A stretch of 64,000 nucleotides of DNA from Bolinopsis microptera (GCF_026151205.1 NC_087077.1:8547983-8611982), one strand, 5' to 3'; counted from the stretch's first letter, positions 1 to 14,188 are shown. The notes: a model not told the origin generated them from the letters alone. Numbers and translations: made by a program.

Positions 1-1474
1 TGTGTTGTTGTTTGGTCTCTGCGTTCAGTTAAACTTAATTGCTCTATGTTAGTATGCGTAGGTCTATTGTGATTGCCTTCTGCGTGGTTTGAGGAATTAT
101 AGACCGTAGTGTACTTGTAATCTTGTAAAGAAAGCGCTATTTTCGCGTTTTGAAATGATATCGTAATTTATAGAGTTTTTCTATGGATGATGGTTTCTAG
201 TTTTTGAAATTTTCGATATGAAATCGTGGCGTAAAATATTTTTTTTGTTTTTAGAAGCTTATTCCACAAATTTGTTCGTCAATCTTAATTTCAAAACTTT
301 AGCCTTTTTAGAGGAATTATGGTGCGCCAGTATGACCAGTAAGGCTCAAAGCCTATTTAAGCCTAGCGTCGCTTTTTCAAAGAGCTTAAAAAGCACTTAA
401 ATATCTCTCGCAAACCGAATGATCAAAATATAAAAGTCTTTGATATCAACTAAATACTAAGGTCAACTTAGTTTATTGAAACTTTCTAAACCGAAATAAG
501 AAATCATAGTGTTCAGATATGCATGAAATTTATCTAAAATTCAAACGCGTGACACAAAATACGTGACGTCATCGATTCGACAGTGGATCAATATCATGAA
601 TTCCGCAGACCTACGATTAAATGATTAGGATTATGTTTGAAAGTTATGTCCTAAATTATTATTGCATGAACTCTCTGAATTATTATTGCTTGAGCTGTCT
701 GAAAACTGGAAGGACCGATTATTGTGTTTAAGGTATCGCCACCTTGAACCACGTGACGATAATATAATGTCTCAGACATGTTACTTAAGAAATCATTTTT
801 GTAGCTTTTATTTTTATTTTGTACTCTTTTTGACGTCAAGGTTTCAAAGTTTTCTGACCTCTAACCTCAGATAACTGCATTACCATCAGTCAAATATTCG
901 ATACAATAATAAAATTGATAACATCGCAGGTGGTCCATTAACCTAAGGTGCTTTATAAAGTTATCAAAGTTTCAATTAATATCATAAGTTCTTTAAGATA
1001 TAAAAGTTTCTTAACGCCCCCCACGTTGAACTTCAATGCCGTGCTTCCATAGTTCTCAAACAATAATATATCACACACACTACACAAAACTGAAAATTCA
1101 ATATATTCAGAGGTCCATAAAGTTGTGATCTCTGTAAACCTTACCACTACACTTTAAGTGGTGGACGTGGTTCAGGGGTACTACCATGAAATACAGAACA
1201 ATAGTGTGCGTGACCCTCCAGTTAGCGGACTATAAGTTGAGTAATGACCGCGTGTGTACGGTCTGGGTTCATAATTATAACATTATATTATGCAGCCGCG
1301 CAGCTGCCATGAGCACTGTGGATATATTATATCCAATATCATTCAGGGTATACGTATACAGCTAGAGTTCCATCATTTCATCCAGCCGTTCAGCTATATC
1401 CAGGGTCTTGAGTCCTGCCTCACGACCATACTACCACATGGCCTTGTTTATATATCGTAATGGTTGTAGATTTA
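1..1474. other. Gene-free stretch
   Basis: No convincing coding region is seen. The open frames here are under 75 codons, lack splice context, and read as low-complexity or random protein. The stretch is AT-rich with scattered CACGTG and ACGTGAC words and no clear repeat. Confidence 0.5.
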
Positions 1475-1582
1475 TATGATATTTAGGTATATCACGTGAT
1501 ATAAAGTCAAGGATCTAGATTTATAAGTATCACGTGATATATTGAGGTTCTATATTTATATCTACATCACGTGATATATATG
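1475..1582. repeat. Degenerate ~37-bp tandem repeat with palindromic CACGTG cores
   Basis: Three units each carry a palindrome close to TATATCACGTGATATA, with CACGTG cores at 1493, 1531 and 1567 (spacing 38 and 36 bp). The first core sits in a full 16-bp palindrome. CACGTG is the classic E-box bound by bHLH factors. Whether the array is regulatory or just a short satellite cannot be decided here. Confidence 0.6.
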
Positions 1583-2690
1583 ATTTATTAGATGGTGCTC
1601 AGTGAAAGTACTCTCTCCCTGGTACGACTAGTGAGATTGTCCATGTCATTGTCTTGGCGTGTGCTGGTGAACTGTCATCTAGCTTATCTAACTATGTTAG
1701 TACTCAGCCCACCTTTGTTCCTGGCATTCTTATCTCCTACTTGTTGATTTGTATCTAGTGCTTAGTAGTTTGCGGTGTGCCCATCATGAATCACTTATCT
1801 CATATCTTCATGGTACTCCCTAGATTGGTAAGCTAGATTGTTTGAGGCAGAGTGTTTTTCATGGGAATACAACTCGTGCGCCCGGTAATGGTGCTAAAAA
1901 CTTGAGATTGAGGGTTTTCCCGAAATAACTTGCGTTGTAAGGTGTTCAAAGGAGTAGGTTTAATATCCATTGAAATATAATATAATCTTGTGGAACTTTG
2001 TGCCAGACTTGGTCGTTTCTTTGATATTCCTGTTTGATATTCCGGTATAAACTAATATCATAACAGCGGATAAATTTAAAATTCAATTTGTCCCTGTCCA
2101 GTACTTGTCATATTTTGGCATTGGTTATTAATCTTTGAATCTTTGTTGAAAGTTCTGTATACTTAGTCTCTCCGACATGGTAATCTTTAACTCTAATTAC
2201 TTCCTTGCCTCACGTTCATAAAATTCCATTTAAATTGCAAATTTCTGTCCAACTTTAATATAATTTGGACTACTAAATGTGGAAACTAGATATGGTAGTC
2301 GGACCATGTACCTTTATAATTATTTATTAGTTGCAGTTGCTTGGTGAGGTCCACAGATTTCAATGGTAGTTCATCGTCTTGCAGTTTCGTTACTTTATCT
2401 CGTAAGTCTCAGGGAGACCAACAACCCAAGGATACAACAATGTGGCCTCTCCTCTCTGATCAAGTGTAGGCTGCAATTATAGTAGCACCACTTTCCTTAG
2501 TGTTTTATGTAAATATAACTATAGTAGGGAACGTACAACAACTTGCCAGATGAGTCTCAATAACCCATTCATTCGTTAGTAATTACTAATTAGCGCGGTA
2601 AGAGTATTCACACGTCCCCCTGTATTAATAATCGTCCCCCTGTATTGAAGTTTAGATGAGCTCCCTCTCCAATCTGTCATTTCCTGTTGT
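1583..2690. other. Gene-free stretch
   Basis: No gene or structured repeat is seen, apart from a short imperfect repeat of a CGTCCCCCTGTATT word near 2613-2646. Confidence 0.45.
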
Positions 2691-3156
2691 AGTTGCGAGT
2701 ACGAGCCGTTATCATTGCTGCACAGTACTGTTGTAGTTGCGAGTACGAGCCGTTATCATTGCTGCACAGTACTGTTGTAGTTGCGAGTACGAGCCGTTAT
2801 CATTGCTGCAGTACTGTTGTAGTTGCGAGTACGAGCCGTTATCATTGCTGCAGTACTGTTGTAGTTGCGAGTACGAGCCGTTATCATTGCTGCAGTACTG
2901 TTGTAGTTGCGAGTATAAGCCGTTATCATTGCTGCAGAACTGTTGTAGTTGCGAGTATGAGCCGTTATCATTGCTGCAGAACTGTTGTAGTTGCGAGTAC
3001 GAGCCGTTATCATTGCTGCAGTACTGTTGTAGTTGCGAGTATAAGCCGTTATCATTGCTGCAGTACTGTTGTAGTTGCGAGTATGAGCCGTTATCATTGC
3101 TGCAGAACTGTTGTAGTTGCGAGTATGAGCCGTTATCATTGCTCTAGTACTGTTTT
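2691..3156. repeat. 42-bp minisatellite, about 11 copies
   Basis: Units begin with AGTTGCGAGTA at 2691, 2735, 2779, 2821, 2863, 2905, 2947, 2989, 3031, 3073 and 3115. The first two periods are 44 bp because of an extra CA; the rest are 42 bp. Variants alternate between GTACGAG, GTATAAG and GTATGAG, and between GCAGTAC and GCAGAAC. Because 42 is divisible by 3, several frames stay open on both strands. These open frames are artefacts of the period, not evidence of a protein. Confidence 0.9.
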
Positions 3157-3165
3157 AGTTGCAGC

Positions 3166-4376
<1,211 letters not shown>

Positions 4377-4561
4377 AAGTGTTTATAACACTCCCAATAT
4401 AATATAACAAGCTGATGGTGGGAACAAGTGAACAGTACAACCCTCCTGTGAGGTAGAGAACAATAACACTAGATGTGGAGAGAGAGAGAGTAGACCTGTT
4501 AATGAGTTTAATTCGGCCTGACGTCCTGTTTAGGAATATTGTACAATATATGCTGCTGCAC

Positions 4562-4625
4562 TGTTTTCTTGTTTTGTTGTACAAATTGTCCAGTGTTTTC
4601 TTGTTTTGTTGTACAAATTGTCCAG
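4562..4625. repeat. 32-bp tandem duplication
   Basis: Two exact adjacent copies of a 32-bp unit that starts TGTTTTCTTG and ends TTGTCCAG, at 4562-4593 and 4594-4625. Confidence 0.85.
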
Positions 4626-7382
4626 TGAGAGCTTGAGAGTTGAGGGTTATGGTTAGTTCAGTCTGGGGAAAGTTTGAATAGTTTTTTGCTCTTCTTCATT
4701 TTTTTAGCCACACTGTTTCCGATATCGATTAGACTATAACAAAAGTAGGTAGGGCTTCATTATTCCTTTGTGATTGCTTTATGTTACACTGCCCCCTTAG
4801 TTTAAGTCTCTGTTGGACCAATCACTATCATAATATCATAATGAGTGAAACTTAATGACGCCACAAACCAGCTCTAATAGCAGACGTCCCATTGTTGCAT
4901 GTGCAGGTTCATATAATGGAAACAAAGAAATACGTACCATTCGTCGACTCACTGCCTTGGTAATTATTCGCTTTGTTGTAAATCCTGGATCACCGCCGTC
5001 AACGTCTTGTGTCGAGTGAAAAGCTAAACGTCTCCCAAATCACTATTACCTTTTTATAACTCTCCATTTGGTATTGGCCAGTGAAATAAATTCAAATTAT
5101 CCTCTCATTGTGTCACCTAGTGTACCCTAATAGACGTCTAACACGGGCGGCTCCTCCAATACCTCTCAGAGTGTAATGTCTGAGCCTGCAAATCCGGTAT
5201 GGTTCCATGGTGCTCGTTTGAGAGCTTGTAATTGTTTCTCGAGTCTTACCCCAGGTATAGTGACCCTTAATGCAGTATGGAGGACCCCACTGTAACGCAC
5301 TGTATGATATACACCAGGGCCGAGCTGGGTCGTTTATGAGGGTAGCCTTACCAGCAAGTACTTTGTCTTAGTAGTTGCTGTTTGTCGTTTAGCCTGTGCC
5401 ATTGTTTCGGCTGGCTATCCTATTGTTGTGGTTGAGGTAGTCTATTAAGAGTTTGAGGTATGTTTATTGTGGTGTGCGTGCGTGGCCATCCAATGTGAAC
5501 TCTGAAGTCTCGTGACTTTCCTTGTGAAGCTGTTGTGTTGTGCGTGTTGTGTTTTGGAATTTTTGGCATTTTTATGAGGTATGATGATATTTGCCGAGTG
5601 GACACATTGTTGTGAAAAGATCAATTCTACCATCGTATTATGATTGCAATTCCCTCCTTCCCATTTACTGTTGATATAAATATTCGGCTATGTCAAAATT
5701 TTTACCCATCATGAACGCTTGTTTTGACACGTGACAGCTCAAATAACGGGAGAATTAATCCAATCTTGCAACCAATCAAATTAAAAGCACGAAAGCTGTC
5801 AGAATTCCCTCCATAATGTGTATATATGACGATTGACGGGTGGCGTGTATTAATTCCTCTGAAATTCACGGGGGATCATTTCTTACTTCTTTGCCAGGAT
5901 ACCAGCATGACTGGTTGTAGATAATTAAATATTTACGTTTTGGCACGTCCAAGACGAACACATTAAAGATGACAACCTGTTTAATGAATCGAGCTGCCTC
6001 ATATACCATGGGGGTCTAGTAATATGTTCTGCTTTGCGTTCATCATCTCGCCAAGATCTTTCCGCCGAATTGACCGACAGTTGAATATGACATCATATTC
6101 AGCCTCTCTCTAGAGGGTTTGTAATCCCTCGTCGCTGCAAAGCAACAGGTGGTGTCGTCGGACGATGTAAAACACGCTTCTGACTTTATTAAATAATAGT
6201 CTGCATAGTGCGTACTCGTGCTTTATAGCTTTTAAATTTCTTCATTGTTGTGCGAGTTGGTTGGAGAGAAATCTGTATCTGACAGCGTTTACTTTCTCTA
6301 GTAAAGTAGAATACAACCTCCTGCAAGAGACCTGATATGATTCTATTTATATAGGTGGCAGAAATCAGTGAGAGCATCGCGTCGTTAGTTAATTAGTTAC
6401 ACAATAAAGATACAAGCAGCAACATTTGAATTTATTTCGATAGGAGGGTCAAATCTGCTTAATTTATGCTCCAGTAACCTTGCTAGTCGGTATTTTCTAT
6501 TACAGCAATCTCGTAGTACTACAGCGTTGCAGGAACCATGAATAACGTAAATCGCACAATATTTCTCTTGTCTTTTAGCACTTTAGCACAAAGTTAGAAA
6601 ATGGTTGCTATATTTAGAATCCTTTTTCTATCACTGAGCTCTGTCCTTTTCTACTACGTGAGAGCCTTGCCCCAGCATTACAATAGTTCAATACATCACA
6701 TTATTATATAAAACCCAGCATCATAAAAACCCTTCTCATATAATTTTTTTCCAGAGTCACTTACGATGCTTTCAGCATCGTAAGTTTGCAATGTTAGAAT
6801 GTTATTGGTATTGTACGCTTGAACAATATCATATTGACGAGAGTATTTTCAGGTGGTTTTTACTTTTTACAAAAGGTTCCTCATACAAGTTCATGAAGCG
6901 AAGTATGCACGGTTTGAAGGGTGTTCGGTTTCACGTGCACATGATACTCGTAGATCTTGGCAGGTTTTGTTGTATTAGTCAGAATCATTTTAGATGGTCG
7001 AGCTGCTCCAGCGTTATTATATGCTTATAAGGCTAGGTGTAGAGTTTATTCCAAAAATAACGCTTCCTTACTCCTAAGTTCACACTTCCTTACATTATTT
7101 TATATTCACCAGCTTCTTGGGTCAAAGTGCTATATTCAACACTACACGTGGCTGAAAAGTTTACTAGTCAATGCAACAAGATAGAACAAAATTGTTCAAG
7201 AAGATTTCCCATTTCCAACAGAAATAGTGCCAGGAGCTATTATAATTACTAGCAGATAGTACGCGGGACCTGAACATATATGTGTATGTGGAGGTATTTT
7301 CCAATCATATCCAGATCCAACTGCACGTGTTTTTGTTTTTTTAATTTTGTATATGCATTATGCAACCTGTCAAAACCAATGG
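4626..7382. other. Gene-free stretch
   Basis: No coding region is supported. The open frames are under 80 codons and lack recognisable motifs. The only clear structure is the hairpin at 6759-6785, listed separately. Confidence 0.45.
6759..6785. other. Perfect 12-bp inverted repeat (hairpin)
   Basis: ACTTACGATGCT, then TTC, then AGCATCGTAAGT: a perfect 12-bp stem with a 3-nt loop. No coding context is seen on either side, and its function is unknown. Confidence 0.8.
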
Positions 7383-7383
7383 T

Positions 7384-7444
7384 CCCCCCCCCCCCCAACG
7401 GTGCCCCCCCCCCCCCCCCCCCCATGGTGCCCCCCCCCCCCCCC
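7384..7444. repeat. Poly-C tracts
   Basis: Three C-homopolymer runs separated by AACGGTG and ATGGTG. Such runs are often mis-sequenced, so lengths are unreliable. The Pro-rich open frame across it is not evidence of a gene. Confidence 0.85.
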
Positions 7445-7791
7445 TTCAGTATTCAACTCGCATTACGAGAGTCCTCCTATGATGTTATAGGAGGCCAGGA
7501 TTTGAGCGCACTAAACTCTAATTATATCCTTATTTTTTGACCTAACCATTAACCTCCACTAACGTAATTTTTTAAGGAGTGGAGGCCAAAATTCAACTTG
7601 GGAGTAGGGACGTCCGACGTGTTAACCTATGGTAGATGTAAACAGTTCAAATTTTTCTATGTAATTGGTCGGTTTAAAGGCAGACAGTTCCCAATCAATC
7701 ATCATAAATGGCTCCCTCCATCAGTATTCAGTACCATTAACAGATCACATATCATAATGGCTCAAACTCAAGCTGGCCTTAATAATTAATA

Positions 7792-9414
7792 TGGACACGT
7801 TCAAAAAAAGGTGGCACTAGAGATTGATTTTTTAAAATGCGTTTTAAAAATAGTCATTGTTCTTTGTTGGTTGATATATCTATCTATACCTTTAAAAATT
7901 CGATTAAATTTCATGATCCTGAAATCACGGAGTCTCTACTAGAGACTCTCTAGTGCTTATATCACAGGAGTTATCGTTATTTGTGTGCCAATGATTCAAA
8001 TATCACACAATTAGAAATGCAAGATGAATCAACACTAGATAATCTGAAAAGTACTATTCACAAAGACGCCAAAATTGATATGGTGATTATAATGCATGTA
8101 AGGAATGGAATGTCTTATCTGAAATTGTTATTGGTGCCAAAATGATTCAAAAATCACATCTTAAACGTTGGAAATGAGCCTATTTTGAGCAGTGATTATT
8201 GAATCATCTTGCGTTTTTATTGGCTTTCTATCATTTTTTAGGGTACAAAATAGTATTAAATAGTATTAAAACCAGTTAATATGATTCAAAAATCACATTT
8301 TCGTTAAAGGTGCGCTATTAAGTCACACTATAGTAAGCCTTAAATTAAGTGCACGATATGACAATTTATATCCATTCTATGATTCTTATTATGTGATTTT
8401 TGAATCCATGTCTAAGCTTATACCATATTGAAGGCCTTTGAGCGATCATTTTTGATCTCGGTGCTTAAATGATTCAAAAATCACACAAATCTGGCTACCA
8501 AATATGTAATTTCCTTTAAAGTGTGATAATTGAATCATATGTAATGTTCAAGTTGTAATGACATTTTGAAAGTAAAGGTAATGAATCGATAATCACATTT
8601 CAAAAATCCGATTAAGTATTATATGTTACTGATATGATTCATTTGTCACATTATGGCGACAAAATTATCATGGCTTGAGCTGTAAAAGTACTTGCCTAGT
8701 TTACTCAGTTTAAAATCAGTTTTTTGTGATTATTGATTCCACTATTACTCTAATAACGAACTTCTCCATGACCATATACAAGTGTCACAACAAATTACTG
8801 CAGATTTACTATGAATACCAACCTGATATAGAGCCAAAAAGTGATACATTCCCCTGATACAGCATCATTTCAATACATGCTCATTTATGTGATTTTTGAC
8901 TCATTATGGCACTTTTAACCATCTAAATTCTCTAAATATTAGTTAGCATGATATAATTGTGATTGATAGAGTTCATTGTTACAATCGTTCCGTTGATATT
9001 CATATCACATTCATCATTCTAAAACACTTAGTCAGAATTAACCCTGTGTGTGATAATTGCATCTTAACTCCACATTTAACCGGTGATACTTTGCACTTTT
9101 AACACTCAACTATCTCAAAAAGGTTCAATAATCACATTGAGAAGCAGGACACACTCACAGAATGTAAATTCATCATTAGAGGTGCAAGAAATGAATATTT
9201 TGTGATTTCTGGCTCATATCTGAACAATTAACAGATATAAAGAGATGAATGACTTAATTATGTGATATTTGAATCTTTTTGGACCACATATTAAAATTTG
9301 GTTAACTTTCATAGCATACTCCTTGAGATACAAGTATTTTAAAATGCTTCACACAATTTTGGCAGTGAAAAATCAATCTCTAGTGCCACCTTTTTATGAA
9401 CGTGTACGTGTCCA
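7792..9414. mobile_element. Non-autonomous TA-target DNA transposon with dispersed internal motif (element A)
   Basis: Terminal inverted repeats of about 43 bp start TGGACACG at 7792 and end CGTGTCCA at 9414. Both continue inward through GGTGGCACTAGAGATTGA; the right copy has a 6-bp insertion near its tip. Both ends are flanked by TA (7790-7791 and 9415-9416), as expected for a Tc1/mariner-type target. No transposase frame is seen, so it is non-autonomous. The interior carries about 12-16 copies of a motif near TGATTCAAAAATCACA, in both orientations. Clear ones start near 7992, 8143, 8191, 8282, 8391, 8470, 8521, 8582, 8634, 8726, 8888, 9123 and 9261. The element at 57923-60104 has the same outer 12 bp but another interior. 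Confidence 0.85.
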
Positions 9415-10643
9415 TATGGTACCTATATCATAATTACTTCCTTCCTTTCTACTTCTACTGTCCTGATGATGTCACGCAAATTAATTGAGAAATTTAGTTG
9501 GTAGCTTAGTTAGATTTGGTGCCTTAAGAGTAGTTGTATTTGAAATATAACGTACATGCAAAATGTTATCGCACGCACATACATGAAATAACTCATAATC
9601 CATGGAGAATCACAATGGTTTAATATTCAATAACAATCCAGATATTCTAAACATAGATCATGATTTCGGTTCCCGTTTACATTCCTGAAAGTTTCCTCTG
9701 TCGTAATAAATCTAATTTCTCCCTCATCTGCGTCACACTGTTATGTAAATGTGTAACCCAAACATATTATTTGATTTGCCCTCTCCATCTATTTTACTCT
9801 TCCTACATCGTCCTTGTTTTTGTTTTCGTTTTTTCATGGAGCATCATCATTGGCGCTTGACAGATTTGAATCCCTTCGGCGGTGAGAGGTTTGTGAAGTA
9901 ATTAGTAATTATGCATGCAAGTTGTATGTATTATAATGTCATGATAATATTATGAGACCAGTCAGAGGTCTATATTTGCCGCTACATAGGTTGCATTCAC
10001 CAATTACCACGGGTAGATCCACCTACTCGTAGCTCTATAATGGTAAAACCGTACTGTATTCTGCAACAATCTGGAAATACCTAATTATTGAAGTTACTGC
10101 GAACGGTTATGAGTCATAATCTGACTCGCCAGGTCACGTGATTCGTAGCTGGGTTATACTGCTCTAAAACAAGGAAAGTAAAGATAAATACCTTGTTAAT
10201 TGTTCGTCGTTTAAACTTTTAGTTTTACTGTTTTCACGGCTCGTGGCTCGGCGTTAGACACCACATTATTGTATAAATCAATAGATGTTTAAAATTACCC
10301 ACTATCAGATCCAACCCTGACTTAAATCGAGGGTTCTCGATCGATTAGATTCATTTGAAGATTGCTGACGACACAGTCACCTGATAATATTTACAACATC
10401 TAACTTATCATAATCTCACTAAACCCAAAGCCACCACGTGCACGCAATTTCTTAAAACAAACCCCACGCGTTTAGCATAATATAGCAATATATCATAAAC
10501 TGCATAGTGCAGATCATAACGTTGAACAGAGCTGCTGGCTTTGAGTGGAGTTGTCTTGGTCGGCATTGTATTTATAACCTCTAGTTTCTATAGACTCTAA
10601 ACCATACTCTAAAACTGCTCTTCTAATCCTCTAGACTCCACAT

Positions 10644-10691
10644 CTGGCTCTAAAACTGGCTCTAAAACTGGCTCTTAAACTGGCTCTACTA
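10644..10691. repeat. 12-bp tandem repeat TGGCTCTAAAAC, ~4 copies
   Basis: Adjacent copies of TGGCTCTAAAAC with minor variation. Looser CTCTAAAC words extend over 10590-10730. Confidence 0.8.
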
Positions 10692-10833
10692 ATCTTCTAG
10701 TCTCTACGGACTTAACACTCTAAAACATATTGTACTACAGTCCACTGCATCATCCGTGTACACGTGACGTCCTCAGGATCCATTTCAAAATTGATTTTGA
10801 GTAGTCGAGTAGATGTTAAAAACCGCGACAATC

Positions 10834-10919
10834 CGTTGTGGGTATTTTGTTGAAATTAATTCGACCCCGCATAGTTCGTTGTGGGTATTTTGTTGAAATA
10901 GATTCGACCCCGCATAGTT
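10834..10919. repeat. 43-bp tandem duplication
   Basis: Two copies of a unit beginning CGTTGTGGGTATTTTG and ending CCGCATAGTT, at 10834 and 10877, with two or three mismatches. Confidence 0.85.
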
Positions 10920-11218
10920 CGATTTGATCGTTTTCTTGTGGATGTAGTCACTTCGATGGTTGCAACTTGCACTACAAGGAAATGGTCTAATCCCTTTAAT
11001 TTTCGACCAGATTTCAAACGTCTTTATTGCACTTTCAAGTTTTCGTCAAAGTTACTAAGTACATACTGCTAAGTATAATACAATTTGGGTGAATGTTCCA
11101 ACCCTGTAACTCTGTAATGGAGTTATCGGATGTCGTTAGGCACAGATGGCTAAAATATGCGCATTTCTGTGGAACTTCAGAGGAGATGTCTCCCGTACAT
11201 GAGTTCTCTACATTTTAC

Positions 11219-11348
11219 CCGCCGGTATATCTATCTTCGCTTCTAAAGACTTACTCTCGTCAATCTCAGCCATTATGACACGACTCATCTCAACTAGACT
11301 TGGTATTTTATATCCAGCTCCAGACGTAACAGGACACATCGTGTCAGT
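11219..11348 (-). CDS. Possible internal exon, unrecognised
   Basis: On the minus strand a T-rich tract ending in AG (just above 11348) is followed by 43 open codons and a GTAAAA donor below 11219. The peptide (SLVEMSRVIMAEIDESKSL in its middle) has protein-like composition. No neighbouring exon, family motif or second copy supports it. This is a guess from splice context and composition only, and it may be chance. Confidence 0.17.
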
Positions 11349-12057
11349 CTTGATGGATCCGAAACAAAATCCAATAAAGGGGAGGTAATAATGTGGACAT
11401 GAGAAGCCAATAAAACTATCTCTCTCTCTGCTCGTACATATCTCGGTCGTGATAATAGTTGCGGTTGTGACGAGGGTGTGTGTGTGTGTGTGTGTGTTCA
11501 TTGGGTCCGATCTTTATTGTACGTGTGCGATGGTGGAGCTTTATTCTTGGTCGCTGGTGGAGTCTTGGCTTTTTTTCTCTAGTGGGCCATTAGTTGTATC
11601 TTGTTGTATCAGTGTTCTGTTCTCTCCAGATTTTGTCTTTTTCGAACTCATTTCTTTTTAAATATGGAAGGCTAACAGTTCTTTGGAATTCAAACTTTCC
11701 TTAATGGTGCTATTAATGGTACTCTAATCGCAATTTAACATGTCGTATTATGATTTGTATGCTAAGCTTGTATTACGGTCAGTAGCCACATTTTTAGATG
11801 CACATGCTTTCGAGCACCCCTTTTTAATTTCTCCCCAACAACCCACCAATCGCCTAACTAGATTCAACCTCAACCACACCTAATAAAATCATGCTCCAAA
11901 ATCTCTAAAACCTTGCTTATGTAATACCCTCATAACATGTCACGTGAGAGTACACACTGTATTATAAGGCACCTGCATGAGCCCGGGTAATGCCAGTGTA
12001 GTGCTACTTTTAACAGGTACCCCCACGCTCCACCACTACTAACCACTAACCAGCTGT

Positions 12058-12291
<234 letters not shown>

Positions 12292-12631
12292 CCCCACCAC
12301 TAAGCTACTACTATAAGTATAACTGTACAACTATATCCTTATAATGTTTTACTGTAATGTGTTGTAAAGTCAATGGTCATTACTCCACCCAACAAGTTCC
12401 CTCGTAATCTTTGTAATCCCCACTCTGTTGTTAGCCCTCCCTCTCACTCACAGCTTTGTGTCATTATTACATACCGAGCTTGGGGCTGATTTGTTTTAAA
12501 TTGTCATGGCTGTTGGATGATGTTGTTGGGTAATGAAATTTGCTCACCTGAAACTACAGCTGCGTCTTTTAGTTTGTTACAGTCCTTTGTGGCATCAAAT
12601 TCTAGTGAATCATCTCAGGGAACTCTTTCCT

Positions 12632-13024
12632 TCAATCACTACAATGACCAAAGTGGCAAAGTGACCAAGTCACTCTGATGTCACGATTCTCCCGTGATCC
12701 GGCAAGGTTATTAAAAGGCCTCCCGTGCGTGTAAACTACAGAGTTGATCACCTCATAAAATTTTAACTCCCAGAGCAATCCAATATACCTGGCGTTATCG
12801 ATGTACACAGGCCACAAACCAGGACCCACTATTATTTTAATATCTAACCATCTGCCTTCGATTAAAAAATACCAGTGACCTTTTTTCTTTTTAATTACTC
12901 TAACTGCCAGAGAATCAGTATCGTTGTTATTCGTGACTCGTGTAGAATAAATAAATATAATACCATCGCGGGTATTTAAATGGTTGTTTTGTACTATCGC
13001 TTTTAAGTCGAATAAGTCTGACAT
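12632..13024 (-). CDS. Hypothetical 130-residue protein, unrecognised
   Basis: An uninterrupted minus-strand frame of 130 codons starts at ATG (13024) and ends with TGA. Upstream on the minus strand is a T-rich tract ending TTTTTAG, so the ATG may lie in a second exon. The peptide has an aromatic- and hydrophobic-rich centre (GHWYFLIEGRWLDIK, then GPGLWPVYIDNARYIG) and a C-terminal run of short CHFGH-like repeats. I see no signal peptide and recognise no family. The C-terminal 70 or so codons are duplicated in inverted orientation at 3645-3851, where the frame is broken upstream by a stop. The duplicated stretch extends well into the 3' flank, so the copying was at DNA level. Either a real lineage-specific gene or part of a repeat. 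Confidence 0.35.
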   Translation of the reverse strand: MSDLFDLKAIVQNNHLNTRDGIIFIYSTRVTNNNDTDSLAVRVIKKKKGHWYFLIEGRWLDIKIIVGPGLWPVYIDNARYIGLLWELKFYEVINSVVYTHGRPFNNLAGSRENRDIRVTWSLCHFGHCSD

Positions 13025-13537
13025 TGTTCTTCCACAACATGACTGCTATGAGCCTAAAAATATAAAATTGAAACCACCTTTGCTGCTTTAATGCACCATT
13101 GTCTTTCAAATTCGAGGCACTATTTAATATTTATATTATACAGTGTCCACTACGGAGATCTCCATTATATTATAAGCCTTTGCCATGCTTTGATTGTAAT
13201 TCGGAGAATTTATTTTTGACCATTACGATTGCTTCATCGTTGTCGCGCTCATTTGTTTCTTCTCGCTGCGACAAATCTTTGTGAATTTTCTGCTAGCAAT
13301 TATGTTTTATGCACGGAAGCGCAAATCAAAACGTTCCTACACTCCCTCACACAGCAACCTAGCTCGCTGTTACAGACTGTATATGAGATATGGTGTGCAC
13401 TGCGGTATGAAGTCCAGGTCCACACGTGCCCAGAGCGCGCCTACTGAGAGTGCTATACGCGTCCATCTCTCCAGCCTGCCTTTCTCCTTCAGAAGGTAAG
13501 AATATTCAGATAAGTTTACATATTGTAAAGGTATAAA

Positions 13538-13677
13538 GATGTTTATACGTTTATATTATAAACGTATAAACATCTAATCTTATAGAATATTTCAGATATT
13601 ATGAACGTATAAACGTGTGAAGAAAATATGCACATTATATAATTATGTTTGTAAACATAATATTATGTGCATATTTT
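13538..13677. repeat. Two adjacent AT-rich palindromes
   Basis: 13538-13576 is a perfect palindrome with 19-bp arms beginning AGATGTTTATACGTTTATA around a single central T. 13626-13677 is an imperfect inverted repeat whose arms start AAAATATGCACAT. Their closeness suggests hairpin-forming or replication-prone DNA; no element ends are visible. Confidence 0.7.
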
Positions 13678-14188
13678 TGACTTCTTTTTATAGATAATTT
13701 GATAGAGACATGATTTACACATTGTTTCCTTCAATGTTCAATGGCTTCAATCAAAATGTCTCAATGCCAATCAAAGATACAGTTTGCATAGTTAATTGAA
13801 AAATTAATCATAATATTATTTATATACCTACTATGCTGATGATGATATTCACGATTTTAAGCTGAGAATCCATAGTTATCGTAAATAAATGTCGGAAAAG
13901 AAAAGCGCGATATATTTAAATGGTTACTGACCCCAAACTTAATTTTGTATCAGGTGACGCATGAAATCACTTATTTTTGACGACTGCCTGTCAAATCCCG
14001 GAAATAGGGAGTATATTATATGAAGTAAAATTGGTAAATTATATAAACTAGAACGAAACGTTTCTAATAGTACCATAGGACGTGTGGATGCTATTTGATT
14101 ATTATTCATTTTCTAATTGTAATAATCAGCGAACTGTTTTTTTATTGAACTTCTTCATTTTCAGTAATTTATTCTTTATTTAGCTATT

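Noticed and set aside
7384..7444. Proline-rich coding possibility over poly-C
   Set aside because: Homopolymer runs, likely with sequencing length errors; no flanking coding signal.
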